Origin: Paenibacillus sp. FSL R5-0517
GTDB taxonomy: Bacteria > Bacillota > Bacilli > Paenibacillales > Paenibacillaceae
Length of the DNA stretch: 64,000 nucleotides
Assembly (NCBI RefSeq): GCF_037974355.1
Contig: NZ_CP150235.1
Location: forward strand, 2,852,001 to 2,916,000
Reading direction: 5' to 3'
Position numbers and translations under genes: made by a program. Below, piece by piece: positions 53,056 through 61,574 of this stretch. Numbering within the stretch: the first letter of the stretch is position 1; every line of letters starts with the position of its first letter. Below the pieces are notes generated by a model. The model was given only the letters and a program-made list of their open reading frames with translations, was not told the origin of the DNA and ran no database searches.

Positions 53056-53095
53056 AAGACGTCTATTGCCTGGTTGAGGCGAAGGCGTCTTTTTG
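53056..53095 (+). terminator. terminator after the BceRS-like genes
   Basis: AAGACGTC pairs with GGCGTCTT (one T-G pair) with a GCC/GGC stem in the loop, followed by TTTTT. The stretch 52969-53278 also holds the inverted repeat at 53117. Confidence 0.8.
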
Positions 53096-53116
53096 GATTT
53101 TTACCATGCAACCTTA

Positions 53117-53132
53117 CAACATTGTCATGTTG
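53117..53132. promoter_or_regulatory. candidate BceR-like binding site ahead of the transporter
   Basis: CAACAT, four bases TGTC, then ATGTTG form a perfect inverted repeat of 6+6 bases with a four-base spacer. BceR-type regulators bind inverted repeats of this kind upstream of their transporter genes. Confidence 0.55.
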
Positions 53133-53278
53133 ATGAAAGGTTAAACCATAGGAGAATGACCGAAACTTCGATAGACTGTAGTCATGAAGATCACAATAAA
53201 GGCCGCACTTATTATGCAGACACACAGCATCAGCGTATCTTAATTTTCGAATTCACTTTCATTAGAGGAGTTGTAACT

Positions 53279-54049
53279 ATGGAGATTTGTTCTGTCAATC
53301 AGATCAGTAAAATCTATAAAGGCATCGTGTCCTATGAAGCATTATCCGGCATCGATCTCAGTATTCAGAAAGGTGAGTTTGTCGGCATTATGGGACCATC
53401 CGGCAGTGGTAAAACAACGCTGCTGAACATGATCTCCACAATCGATCATCCGACATCAGGAGAACTGCGGATTGCAGGGAAGAATCCGTTTGAATTGAAC
53501 CAAGACGAACTCGCGCTCTTTCGGCGCAAAGAGCTGGGATTTGTTTTTCAATCGTTTAATCTGTTAAATACCCTGACAGTCAAGGAAAATATCGTGCTGC
53601 CACTGACGCTTGACGGCGTTCCCTTAGCAGAGATGAACACACGTGTAGAACAGCTGGCAAGCAAGCTGGGAATTGAAAGTATTCTGAACAAACGAACCTA
53701 TGAGATATCGGGTGGACAGGCACAACGTACAGCCATTGCCAGAGCACTCATACATTCTCCGAAACTGATTTTGGCGGATGAGCCAACAGGTAATCTGGAT
53801 TCGAAGGCGGCCAGAGATGTGATGGAGATCCTCGAAACCCGCAATCAGGAGGATCAGGCGACGATGCTGTTGGTCACTCATGATGCAGTAGCTGCAAGTT
53901 ATTGCAGTAGAGTCGTCTTTATCAAAGATGGAAAGCTATACAATGAGATTCACTACGGCGATAATCGGGCAGCCTTTTACCAGAAGATTATTAATGTATT
54001 ATCCCTAATGGGAGGGTCAGGACATGAATTTTCGCCAGTTCGCCATTAA
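53279..54049 (+). CDS. ABC transporter ATPase, BceA-like
   Basis: A 256-residue ATPase with Walker A GPSGSGKTT (about 40), Q-loop FVFQSFNLLNTLTVKENI, the signature ISGGQAQRTAIARAL (about 145) and Walker B LILADEPTGNLD. It is the energy subunit of the BceAB-type exporter/flippase that removes bacitracin-like peptides from their lipid target. ATG 53279 follows AGAGGAG by eight bases; the frame is open 62 codons upstream over the regulatory region. The stop overlaps the permease start by 26 bases. Confidence 0.93.
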   Translation: MEICSVNQISKIYKGIVSYEALSGIDLSIQKGEFVGIMGPSGSGKTTLLNMISTIDHPTSGELRIAGKNPFELNQDELALFRRKELGFVFQSFNLLNTLTVKENIVLPLTLDGVPLAEMNTRVEQLASKLGIESILNKRTYEISGGQAQRTAIARALIHSPKLILADEPTGNLDSKAARDVMEILETRNQEDQATMLLVTHDAVAASYCSRVVFIKDGKLYNEIHYGDNRAAFYQKIINVLSLMGGSGHEFSPVRH

Positions 54050-55982
54050 TAACGTTGTTCGCAATAAACGAATTTATCTGGCTCATTTTCTGAGCAGTAC
54101 ATTCTCTGTCATGATCTTTTTCACCTACGCATTGCTATTGTTCCATCCCGATCTGAAAGAAGGCTTAAAGGGTTCCAATGGAACGGTTACTTTACTTGCC
54201 AACCAGGGGTTTATGATTGCGGAGATCATTATATTCATCTTTTCATTCCTGTTCCTGCTCTACTCGGTAGGTTCATTTCTGAAGACACGCAAGAAGGAAT
54301 TTGGCATTTTCCTGATCATCGGCATGACACGCAAACAGATGAACCGGCTCTTATTTATGGAGAATATGTGTATCGGATTAGCTTCGATTATTACCGGTAT
54401 TGGACTGGGAATTGTTTTTGGCAAATTGATTCTGCTGATCTGTGGCTCTATGCTGGCTGTTGAGAACAGCCTTCGATTCTATTTTCCGCTGAAAGGCATT
54501 GCCTTGACGGCTGGCGCATTTTTGCTGCTGTTTGTAGTGATTGCCATGTCATCATCCTTACTCATACGGAAAGGAACACTTATTGACCTTGTGAAATCAG
54601 AGGAAAAGCCAAAACCGGAACCGAAAGCATCACGTCTGCTCGCCTTGTTATCCGTATTGTTCATTGGCGGAGGTTATGCTGGGGTATTCACCTTTGTCTG
54701 GGTAAGCTTCTCGTTTCCGCTATTAATGGCGAGTGTTATGGTCGTTATTGCAGGTACATACTTACTGTTCACACAGCTCAGTGTGTACGTTATCCGAGCC
54801 CTCAAAGGCAACTCACGGTTATTTTTCCGTAAAACCAATTTGCTCTTTCTTTCAGAACTTACGTATCGAATGAAAGATAACGCGATTATGTTTTTCATGG
54901 TAAGTATCATTTCGGCTTCTTCATTTACGGGAATTGGCACCATGCTTGCGATTGCTGACCCGGGTCTGTCATCCATGTCGAATCCGTACGCATTCAGTTA
55001 TATGAATATGTGGGATACTCCCAACTCCGAGCGACATATTCGGCAGATTGAAGAGACGTTGATTGATCATCAAGTTCCCTACGTGAAGGGCAGTTATGCT
55101 CCTATATCTGAAAATAATAATGGAGAGATTATCAAATTAAGTGATTATAACCGTTTGGCGAAGGCACTTGGGTATGAAGAACGTGCGTTGAAACAGGTCG
55201 ATGAGTCATTTATGACACCAAGCAATTTGGCGGTTCGCAAGAAGTACCGTGAACAGGCTGAACAAGGATTCTCCGGAGCGGAGGTCAATCTGGAGGTGGA
55301 TAGTCAGCGCGTACCTGTTCAGCTATCGACACCTGGTACCGAGATTGTGATTCCTTATCAAGGTGAAATTAATCTCTACATCGTAACTGACGAATTGTTT
55401 AATCAGATGAGGCCTGCGTACAACGAGGAAGTTGGCATGCCTGAAGGTTTCTATTCGAGGCGAACGGTCCAATTTATCGTGAAAGATTGGATGGGTACAC
55501 GGAGCTTTGCTCCTGAATTAATCGAATCAATTCAACAGAATCATTCCAATAGAGGTTACTTCCAGGTGAGTGCACTAGTGGTGGATTGGCTCAATTCGAA
55601 ACAAACGAACGGAATTATCCTGATCCTGAGCGGACTGATTGGCATTGTTTTCTTCACCTTTGCAGCAAGCTTCACCTATTTCAGACTCTATGCAGATCTC
55701 GAACGGGATGAAGCGCAGTATCGCATGATTGGCAAAATGGGACTCAGCCGCCCCGAACTTCGTAAGATTGTGACAAGGCAGCTATTGCTTATGTTCTTCC
55801 TGCCGATTCTGATTGCCGTTATCCACAGCTCGGTTGCCTTCGTAGCATTGCAGCAGTTGGTTGATTTCTCAGTCTTCGGATACAGTCTGCGCATCTTCAT
55901 GGTGTTTGCTTCCATGCAGATCCTGTATTTTGCACTCGTACGCTGGCGGTATCTGCGTCATATGTATGCCAAGTTAGTCTAA
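54024..55982 (+). CDS. ABC transporter permease, BceB-like
   Basis: A 652-residue permease of about ten membrane segments. The first residues MNFRQFAINNVVRNKR-YLAHFLSSTFSVMIFF and the KTRKKEFGIFLIIGMTRKQ loop are typical of BceB. A large external domain (about 315-515) lies before the last three segments, the part known to bind the peptide and signal to the kinase. GGGAGGG is upstream of the ATG, and translation is coupled to the ATPase. The specific peptide (bacitracin, nisin-like or other) is not predictable. Confidence 0.93.
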   Translation: MNFRQFAINNVVRNKRIYLAHFLSSTFSVMIFFTYALLLFHPDLKEGLKGSNGTVTLLANQGFMIAEIIIFIFSFLFLLYSVGSFLKTRKKEFGIFLIIGMTRKQMNRLLFMENMCIGLASIITGIGLGIVFGKLILLICGSMLAVENSLRFYFPLKGIALTAGAFLLLFVVIAMSSSLLIRKGTLIDLVKSEEKPKPEPKASRLLALLSVLFIGGGYAGVFTFVWVSFSFPLLMASVMVVIAGTYLLFTQLSVYVIRALKGNSRLFFRKTNLLFLSELTYRMKDNAIMFFMVSIISASSFTGIGTMLAIADPGLSSMSNPYAFSYMNMWDTPNSERHIRQIEETLIDHQVPYVKGSYAPISENNNGEIIKLSDYNRLAKALGYEERALKQVDESFMTPSNLAVRKKYREQAEQGFSGAEVNLEVDSQRVPVQLSTPGTEIVIPYQGEINLYIVTDELFNQMRPAYNEEVGMPEGFYSRRTVQFIVKDWMGTRSFAPELIESIQQNHSNRGYFQVSALVVDWLNSKQTNGIILILSGLIGIVFFTFAASFTYFRLYADLERDEAQYRMIGKMGLSRPELRKIVTRQLLLMFFLPILIAVIHSSVAFVALQQLVDFSVFGYSLRIFMVFASMQILYFALVRWRYLRHMYAKLV

Positions 55983-55994
55983 AAATGAATGTCC

Positions 55995-56036
55995 CAACAG
56001 ACACCGAACTCATGGCTCGGTGTCTGTTGACTTTTC
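55995..56036 (+). terminator. terminator of the BceAB-like genes
   Basis: CAACAGACACCGA and TCGGTGTCTGTTG form a perfect 13-bp stem, followed by ACTTTT. Confidence 0.92.
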
Positions 56037-56109
56037 CATCCAAGGCACAGTACTATTTCATTAGATACAGAATGTATCATTACATCGTTTCACAATAGGG
56101 AGGACATAT

Positions 56110-57555
56110 ATGAGCATCACGTTGTCTCGTGGACAGGCTTACATTCAACGATTGAATGATGAGCGGAATGTATGGCTGGATGGTGAGCGTATCCGGGTAA
56201 CCCGCCATCAGGCCTTTCAGGGAACACTTCAGACCATAGAAGGATTATTCAATCTGGTGGATGACCCGGAGACAAGGGAAACTGTGGCCTATTGGGACGA
56301 ACAAACGGGAAGTTACGTTCATCGCTCCTTCCATGTGCCCCGTTCACTTCTCGACGTGAACAGCAGAGCGGGGGCTTTTCGGCTTTGGTCTGAGCGGACG
56401 TATGGGGTAATGAGCAGACTGTCTGATTATGCTCGCTCCCGCCTGACCGGTTGGTATGCAACACGACATGAGATGACAGCATATGATCCCGCATTTGCAG
56501 GTAAAATATCGACTTATTATGAACAAGCCAAACGAAAAGATGCCTTCCTGACGATTGTCCAGCGGGACCCTCAGATTAATCGTTCCTTGCCTGTTGGGGA
56601 AGATGAGGATGCCATGCTGCGAATTGTGCAAAGCAATGCGGAGGGCGTGGTGATCCGCGGAGCCAAAATGGTTGCAACGGCTGCGCCGTATGCCGATGAT
56701 ATCATTGCGTATCCCGTTCAACGAATTCCAGGCCACCTGCCAGAGCTGGCCCATATGGTAATTGTAGCCGCGGACAGTCCGGGCTTGCACATGATGTGTC
56801 GAGAAACATTCGCGGCAAAAGATTCGGATAGATCACATCTACTAAGTGCCCAGTATGATGAGATGGATGCTGTGTTATTTTTTGACGATGTATTTGTGCC
56901 CTGGGAATGTGTATTGCTGCACAATAACCCTGAAGCTGTATGGCAGATTCGCTGTAATACAGCTTCGTCCAGTCTGGCTTATCATCAGAGCGTTATCCGA
57001 TTACACTCGAAACTGGAGTTCATTACAGCCGTGACCTCCGCCATTGCCAAGGAGATCGGGGTGGACTCCTTCCTGAATGTGCAGGAACAACTCGGTGAGA
57101 TGATTAGTCAGATGCAGACTATTGAGGGACTGATTATTGCCGCTGAAGCACAGTCCAAGCCGGACACATACGGCAACTGGCTGCCGGAATTCAAATATAT
57201 TGAAACCGCACGTAATCTGGGCAATCGTTATTATCCGCGCGCAGTGGAGATTTTGAAGACGATTGCTGCGGGTGGTCTGATGCAGATTCCTTCAGGTATG
57301 TTTGAGGGCAATGAAAGGATAGGCTCCATGATGAACAAATATCTTGGTGGAGTAACGTTGCAAGCCCCGGAGAAGATTCGTCTTTTTCAATTGGCATGGG
57401 AACTGACCGGAAGTCCACTCGGAGCAAGGCATGATCTGTATGAACGTTTCTACGCCGGTGATCCTGTGCGCAACCGGGCGGTTCAATATGTGCAATATGA
57501 CAAGGAACGTTTATTGGCCAGAGTTGAACCGTGGCTTCGTTCGGGTAAGGCATGA
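56110..57555 (+). CDS. 4-hydroxyphenylacetate 3-hydroxylase-family monooxygenase (HpaB-like)
   Basis: A 481-residue soluble FADH2-using monooxygenase of the HpaB/PvcC family. Features are the N-terminal helical region with SRLSDYARSRLTGWYATRHEM, EGVVIRGAKMVATAAPYADDIIAYP, FDDVFVPWECVLLH and a helical C-terminal part ending near GDPVRNRAVQYVQYDKE. These enzymes hydroxylate phenols ortho to the OH or act similarly on other aromatics. They need a flavin reductase (HpaC), which is not encoded here. The ATG follows TAGGGAGGA. Substrate unknown. Confidence 0.88.
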   Translation: MSITLSRGQAYIQRLNDERNVWLDGERIRVTRHQAFQGTLQTIEGLFNLVDDPETRETVAYWDEQTGSYVHRSFHVPRSLLDVNSRAGAFRLWSERTYGVMSRLSDYARSRLTGWYATRHEMTAYDPAFAGKISTYYEQAKRKDAFLTIVQRDPQINRSLPVGEDEDAMLRIVQSNAEGVVIRGAKMVATAAPYADDIIAYPVQRIPGHLPELAHMVIVAADSPGLHMMCRETFAAKDSDRSHLLSAQYDEMDAVLFFDDVFVPWECVLLHNNPEAVWQIRCNTASSSLAYHQSVIRLHSKLEFITAVTSAIAKEIGVDSFLNVQEQLGEMISQMQTIEGLIIAAEAQSKPDTYGNWLPEFKYIETARNLGNRYYPRAVEILKTIAAGGLMQIPSGMFEGNERIGSMMNKYLGGVTLQAPEKIRLFQLAWELTGSPLGARHDLYERFYAGDPVRNRAVQYVQYDKERLLARVEPWLRSGKA

Positions 57556-57681
57556 TCTGATAATCTAATACGGACAGTCTGCAAGAAGAATGAACAGCTA
57601 GAATACATAAATGAGACAGTCTTATTTTTAGTTAACCTGCTCCTAGAGCCTTGGCCAGTGTCAGGGCTTTATTTCTATTTA

Positions 57682-57719
57682 TTTAGATTATCTTTAGAAA
57701 TGATTTAGGTTGAATTAAG
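57682..57719 (+). promoter_or_regulatory. four direct repeats at 11-bp spacing ahead of a response regulator gene
   Basis: TTTAG occurs at 57682, 57693 and 57704 and TTAAG at 57715, each exactly 11 bp apart. The array lies about 60-100 bases before the response regulator gene at 57782 and just ahead of an AT-rich -10 region (TAATAATG near 57736). This spacing suits OmpR-family dimers bound along one face of the DNA, so autoregulation is likely. The rest of 57556-57781 shows no gene. Confidence 0.55.
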
Positions 57720-57781
57720 AGACGTAGTATATAGTAATAATGTAGAGATAGGCATAGAGTATAGGAAATGAGAGGAATAAC

Positions 57782-58489
57782 ATGAGATACACCGTATTAA
57801 TTGCAGATGACGAACCAGAGATTGTTGAACTGCTTCAGCTCTATCTGGAGAAGGATTATACCATTAAGACTGCCGTGAATGGGGCCGAGGCGCTACAATG
57901 TATACGTTCAACACAGATTGATCTGGTCATACTGGACATCATGATGCCTGTAATGGACGGATTGCAGTTAATTAAGCAGATCAGGGCTACGCATCACATG
58001 CCTGTGCTATTCCTGTCCGCCAAAAGTCAGGATCACGATAAAATCCTTGGACTCGGACTTGGGGCAGATGATTATATAGCGAAGCCGTTCAACCCGCTCG
58101 AGATTGTCGCCAGAGTAGAGGCATTGCTCAGAAGAGTGAATCAATTTGATGCAGCGGAGATCCCCGCTGCCAAAGAAGAGAATCTGGTCTTAGGTGATCT
58201 GACGCTGGATCGATCCCAATGTATGCTTTTTCGTTCAGGAACAGCTGTAACATTAACCTCTACAGAGTATAAAATTATGGAATTGTTGCTTGATCAACCT
58301 GGCCGAGTGTTCACCCGTAAAAAAATATACGAAGCGGTCTGGAGCGATTATTATGCGCACGAGGACAGCACCATCATGGTACATATCAGCAACATTCGGG
58401 AGAAGATCGAGCGTGATTCCAGACAACCGGAATATCTCAAAACGATAAGGGGACTGGGATACAAAATTGAAGCGCCCATGGAAAGCTAG
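57782..58489 (+). CDS. OmpR-family response regulator
   Basis: A 235-residue regulator. The receiver has ADDE near the start, phospho-acceptor Asp in LVILDIMMPVMDG (about 52) and Lys in DDYIAKPFNP (about 101). The winged helix (about 135-232) reads LTSTEYKIMELLLDQPG and DSTIMVHISNIREKIE. The ATG follows GAGAGGAATAAC. Its stop overlaps the kinase start by 23 bases if TTG 58467 is used. The four TTTAG-type repeats upstream may be its own sites. VanR-like or envelope-related regulators are the nearest resemblances. Confidence 0.92.
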   Translation: MRYTVLIADDEPEIVELLQLYLEKDYTIKTAVNGAEALQCIRSTQIDLVILDIMMPVMDGLQLIKQIRATHHMPVLFLSAKSQDHDKILGLGLGADDYIAKPFNPLEIVARVEALLRRVNQFDAAEIPAAKEENLVLGDLTLDRSQCMLFRSGTAVTLTSTEYKIMELLLDQPGRVFTRKKIYEAVWSDYYAHEDSTIMVHISNIREKIERDSRQPEYLKTIRGLGYKIEAPMES

Positions 58490-59924
58490 AGAAAAGCGAC
58501 TGTTGCAGACATCCCTGACACTGGATTTCTTGCTGTTCAACTTCTTTTTGCTGTTACTGGTATTGATTGTATACCTTATAGTGTCACTGGATGTCGTGGA
58601 TTTCCGCATTTCGGATCAGGTCGTTGATCCAGAGCTGAATGTTGAAGCCCACGTGTATGTGGCAGAGCTGGAAAACGAGTTTTACTCCGGTGGAGGTTCG
58701 GTGTCGAGAGGGAAGGATACAGAGATTCAACGTCTCAAGGACAGCGGGGGTTGGATTGAGATTCTGGATGCGAATCGTAACGTCATTCATCATGTGGGAG
58801 ACAAGCAGGATTCGTTCACCCAATACAGTGAAGCCGAGCTGTATGCAGGACTGGAGAACCGAAGCGACCAACCGTACTATTACTCCATCACTTCGTTTTC
58901 GGCAGAAGGACCGCCAACGTATGTGTTGCTCAAGATCCCGCGTGATCTGGTCAGCGTAAGGATTAATGATAATCAGTTGATTACCAATCTGAAGCACCCG
59001 TTATCCTTTTACATTATGATTGGTATTGGTTTAGTTTTGTTGTTGATCTTTGTATATAGCTATTGGGTCGCACGGAGAATCAAAAAGCCACTGGGTATTC
59101 TCTCCTCGGGTCTTACGCAGATGATTCAGGGAAATTATAGTACACGGATGTCGATCTCTGCCGAGAGGGAGTTTGTCCAGATTGGTGAGACCTTTAACTA
59201 CATGGCGGACGTCATTGAGAACACCTCTGCGGAGAAACGTTATGCGGAAGAGAGCAAGCAGCGACTGATTGTAGACTTATCCCATGATCTGAAGACACCG
59301 ATAACATCTATACAGGGATATGCTCAGGCTTTGGTGGAAGGACGTGGAGAGGACAAGGACAGGCAGCAAAGATATTTGGGATACATTTATAACAAATCTG
59401 TTCAAGTTGCACGCATGATACAGAATATGCTGGAGCTGCTCAAGGTGGATTCGCCTGATTTCCACATGCAGATTGAGAGAAGAGAAATTGGAGAGTTCGT
59501 GCGCGAGATTATGGCAGATACGTATGGGGAGATTGAGCAGAAACAGTTTGTCCTTCATGTGCTTGTTCCTGATGAGGAGATTTACGCAAGGTATGATCCC
59601 GAGCTGCTATCCAGAGTCATTCAGAATCTAATCACCAATGCCTTATCATATAATCCGCTCGGGACAGAACTGCGTGTGGAACTCATTCCGCTGGATACCC
59701 ATGTGGTGATTGAAGTGGCAGATACCGGGGTGGGCATACCCCAAGAACTGTGGTCAACGATCTTTGACCCGTTTGTACGAGGGGATGAGGCGCGCACAGC
59801 GACAGGAGGCACCGGACTGGGGTTGTCCATCGCACGGCGTAATACAGAGAAAATGGGTGGACGGCTGATCCTTTCCGGGCGTGGTCGAGAGACCACCGTG
59901 TTTACCATCCAGATTCCAAATTAA
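58467..59924 (+). CDS. sensor histidine kinase
   Basis: A 485-residue membrane kinase with segments near 15-40 and 172-195 enclosing an external region of about 130 residues. A HAMP linker (KKPLGILSSGLTQMIQGNYSTRM) leads to the H-box VDLSHDLKTPITSIQGYAQAL (His about 273), N-box VIQNLITNALSYN, and G-boxes ADTGVGIP and GGTGLGLSIA. The TTG at 58467 inside the regulator gene is taken as start; no ATG gives a better ribosome-binding site before the first membrane segment. Signal unknown. Confidence 0.88.
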   Translation: MKRPWKAREKRLLQTSLTLDFLLFNFFLLLLVLIVYLIVSLDVVDFRISDQVVDPELNVEAHVYVAELENEFYSGGGSVSRGKDTEIQRLKDSGGWIEILDANRNVIHHVGDKQDSFTQYSEAELYAGLENRSDQPYYYSITSFSAEGPPTYVLLKIPRDLVSVRINDNQLITNLKHPLSFYIMIGIGLVLLLIFVYSYWVARRIKKPLGILSSGLTQMIQGNYSTRMSISAEREFVQIGETFNYMADVIENTSAEKRYAEESKQRLIVDLSHDLKTPITSIQGYAQALVEGRGEDKDRQQRYLGYIYNKSVQVARMIQNMLELLKVDSPDFHMQIERREIGEFVREIMADTYGEIEQKQFVLHVLVPDEEIYARYDPELLSRVIQNLITNALSYNPLGTELRVELIPLDTHVVIEVADTGVGIPQELWSTIFDPFVRGDEARTATGGTGLGLSIARRNTEKMGGRLILSGRGRETTVFTIQIPN

Positions 59925-59959
59925 ATTAGAGAAGAAATGTCCATGTGGAGGGGAAAATT

Positions 59960-61039
59960 TTGTTCAAAGGAAATACGTTTGTCCGGTTCAGTATCGCACT
60001 GGCGCTGATATTGGTTAATATCTATTTATTATCACGTGTGAGCTTCATCTTTCAGCCGCTTGTCACCATGATCACGGTCATTACCGTACCGATGATGTTG
60101 TCCGTGTTCTTTTATTATCTGCTAAGACCGCTTGTGAATTATATGGAGAAAAAGAAAATCAATCGTACACTAAGTATTTTGCTAATCTACTTGGTTATTG
60201 CTATTCTGGGTGTATTCTTCATCATTGGCTTATGGCCATCGTTACGTGAGCAATTGGTGAATCTGGTCGATAACGCACCGAATCTAATCAATTCATTAAG
60301 TGAACAGCTGAGAGAGCTGGAGCAGAATGGTGCCATTCAAGCCTTGTTCCCCGAGGGCTCAACACCTTTCTCTCAGATTACGGAGTATATCAACAAAGGA
60401 TTTAACTTTGTGACCAACTATGTAAGTGGATTTTTCTCACTCGTTTCCAGTTTTGCGATCATCTTGTTTACATTACCGATCCTTTTGTTCTACATGCTGT
60501 TACAAGGTGAGAAATTTGGCCGTAAACTGGCCCATATCGCTCCAAAACGTTTCCAAAATGACAGCCGTGAAGTTGTGCTTGAGATTGATCAGGCCCTGAG
60601 TGGTTTTATTGTGGGTAGAGTCTTGGTAAATCTGGCGCTGGGTGTACTGATGTATATCGGTTTCCTGATTATTGGACTGCCGTACGCATTACTGCTCACA
60701 GTAATCGCGGTCATCATGAACTTTGTTCCGTTTATCGGAGCGATTGTGTCATCTGTCCCTATTGTGATCATGGGTCTCGTGGTATCGCCATCCGTTGCCA
60801 TCTGGTCTCTGATTATTATTCTCGTCGCTCAGCAGATTCAGGACAACCTGGTTGCACCGTACGTATTTGGCAAAAAGCTGGATATTCACCCGCTTACGAC
60901 GATTATTCTGGTCTTGGGTGCAGGGGACCTGGGTGGGATTATTGCCATCCTGATTATTATCCCGGTGTATATGATCGTTAAAATTCTTTTGGTTCGAATC
61001 TATACTATGTTCTTCAAGGACAAATGGCAGAATGCCTAG
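59960..61039 (+). CDS. AI-2E family membrane transporter
   Basis: A 359-residue membrane protein with about seven or eight segments, including the paired N-terminal segments, an amphipathic middle region (LINSLSEQLRELEQNG) and the conserved ALPYALLLTVIAVIMNFVPFIGAIV-type block near residue 250 (here GLPYALLLTVIAVIMNFVPFIG), with DNLVAPYVFGKKLDIHPL. The family includes a claimed AI-2 exporter and Na+/H+ antiporter-like members; the substrate is open. TTG 59960 follows GGAGGGG by six bases. Confidence 0.88.
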   Translation: MFKGNTFVRFSIALALILVNIYLLSRVSFIFQPLVTMITVITVPMMLSVFFYYLLRPLVNYMEKKKINRTLSILLIYLVIAILGVFFIIGLWPSLREQLVNLVDNAPNLINSLSEQLRELEQNGAIQALFPEGSTPFSQITEYINKGFNFVTNYVSGFFSLVSSFAIILFTLPILLFYMLLQGEKFGRKLAHIAPKRFQNDSREVVLEIDQALSGFIVGRVLVNLALGVLMYIGFLIIGLPYALLLTVIAVIMNFVPFIGAIVSSVPIVIMGLVVSPSVAIWSLIIILVAQQIQDNLVAPYVFGKKLDIHPLTTIILVLGAGDLGGIIAILIIIPVYMIVKILLVRIYTMFFKDKWQNA

Positions 61040-61068
61040 CATGTAAATTATTCGAAGGAGTGGAGCAC

Positions 61069-61467
61069 ATGTCTGAAATTATCGAAAAACCATATAACGA
61101 ACCTGAATATATCGCACCTCAATCTGTTCAAATGGGTACCATTCACATCTCGAACGATGTGCTGTCCAAGATTGTGGGGATGGCCGCGCAGAGCACGAAT
61201 GGCGTATCCTCCATGTCTGTGGGGCTGACTGAAGGGATTGCCAAAAGCATCAGCGGCAAGAGTCTGCAAAAAGGGATTGATGTGCACGTCAAAGACGATC
61301 AGGCGACCATCCAGCTGCGCATTAACATTCAATATGGCAACAAGATGCATGAGGTATGCCGTGAACTTCAACATAACGTTCAACAGGCCGTGGAGCAATT
61401 AGCGGGTGTTATGGTTAATGAAATTAAAGTGCAAGTCGTCGGCATATCCATGCAGGAGACGGTATAA
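61069..61467 (+). CDS. Asp23/Gls24-family envelope stress protein
   Basis: A 132-residue soluble protein of the Asp23/Gls24 family. The core VLSKIVGMAAQSTNGVSSMSVGLTEGIAKSIS is the family's typical first half, followed by KGIDVHVKDDQATIQLRINIQYG and an amphipathic helix, ending VNEIKVQVVGISM. Family members are abundant, membrane-associated through partners, and respond to alkaline or envelope stress. ATG 61069 follows AAGGAGTGGAG. It lies 29 bases after the AI-2E-family gene, so the two are probably co-transcribed. Confidence 0.9.
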   Translation: MSEIIEKPYNEPEYIAPQSVQMGTIHISNDVLSKIVGMAAQSTNGVSSMSVGLTEGIAKSISGKSLQKGIDVHVKDDQATIQLRINIQYGNKMHEVCRELQHNVQQAVEQLAGVMVNEIKVQVVGISMQETV

Positions 61468-61526
61468 ACAAACGTAAGGAATAACGAATGTAAGTATTGA
61501 ACAAATGCAAGTGATATCGATTGGCA

Positions 61527-61574
61527 AAAAACAGCACCTTCCCATTAGCAACTTAACTGGGAGGGTGCTGTTTT
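61527..61574. terminator. bidirectional terminator
   Basis: AAAACAGCACC-TCCCA pairs with TGGGA-GGTGCTGTTTT. A and T runs at the two ends serve the Asp23 gene and the convergent AraC-type gene, whose stop codon (61547-61545) lies inside the structure. Confidence 0.9.

Noticed and set aside
53093..53278. Extension of the BceA-like ATPase 62 codons upstream
   Set aside because: The extension crosses the inverted repeat and terminator region and lacks a ribosome-binding site; ATG 53279 with AGAGGAG fits the family length.
56344..56790. 148-codon minus-strand frame inside the HpaB-like gene
   Set aside because: Antisense to a clear gene and without start signals or recognisable domains.
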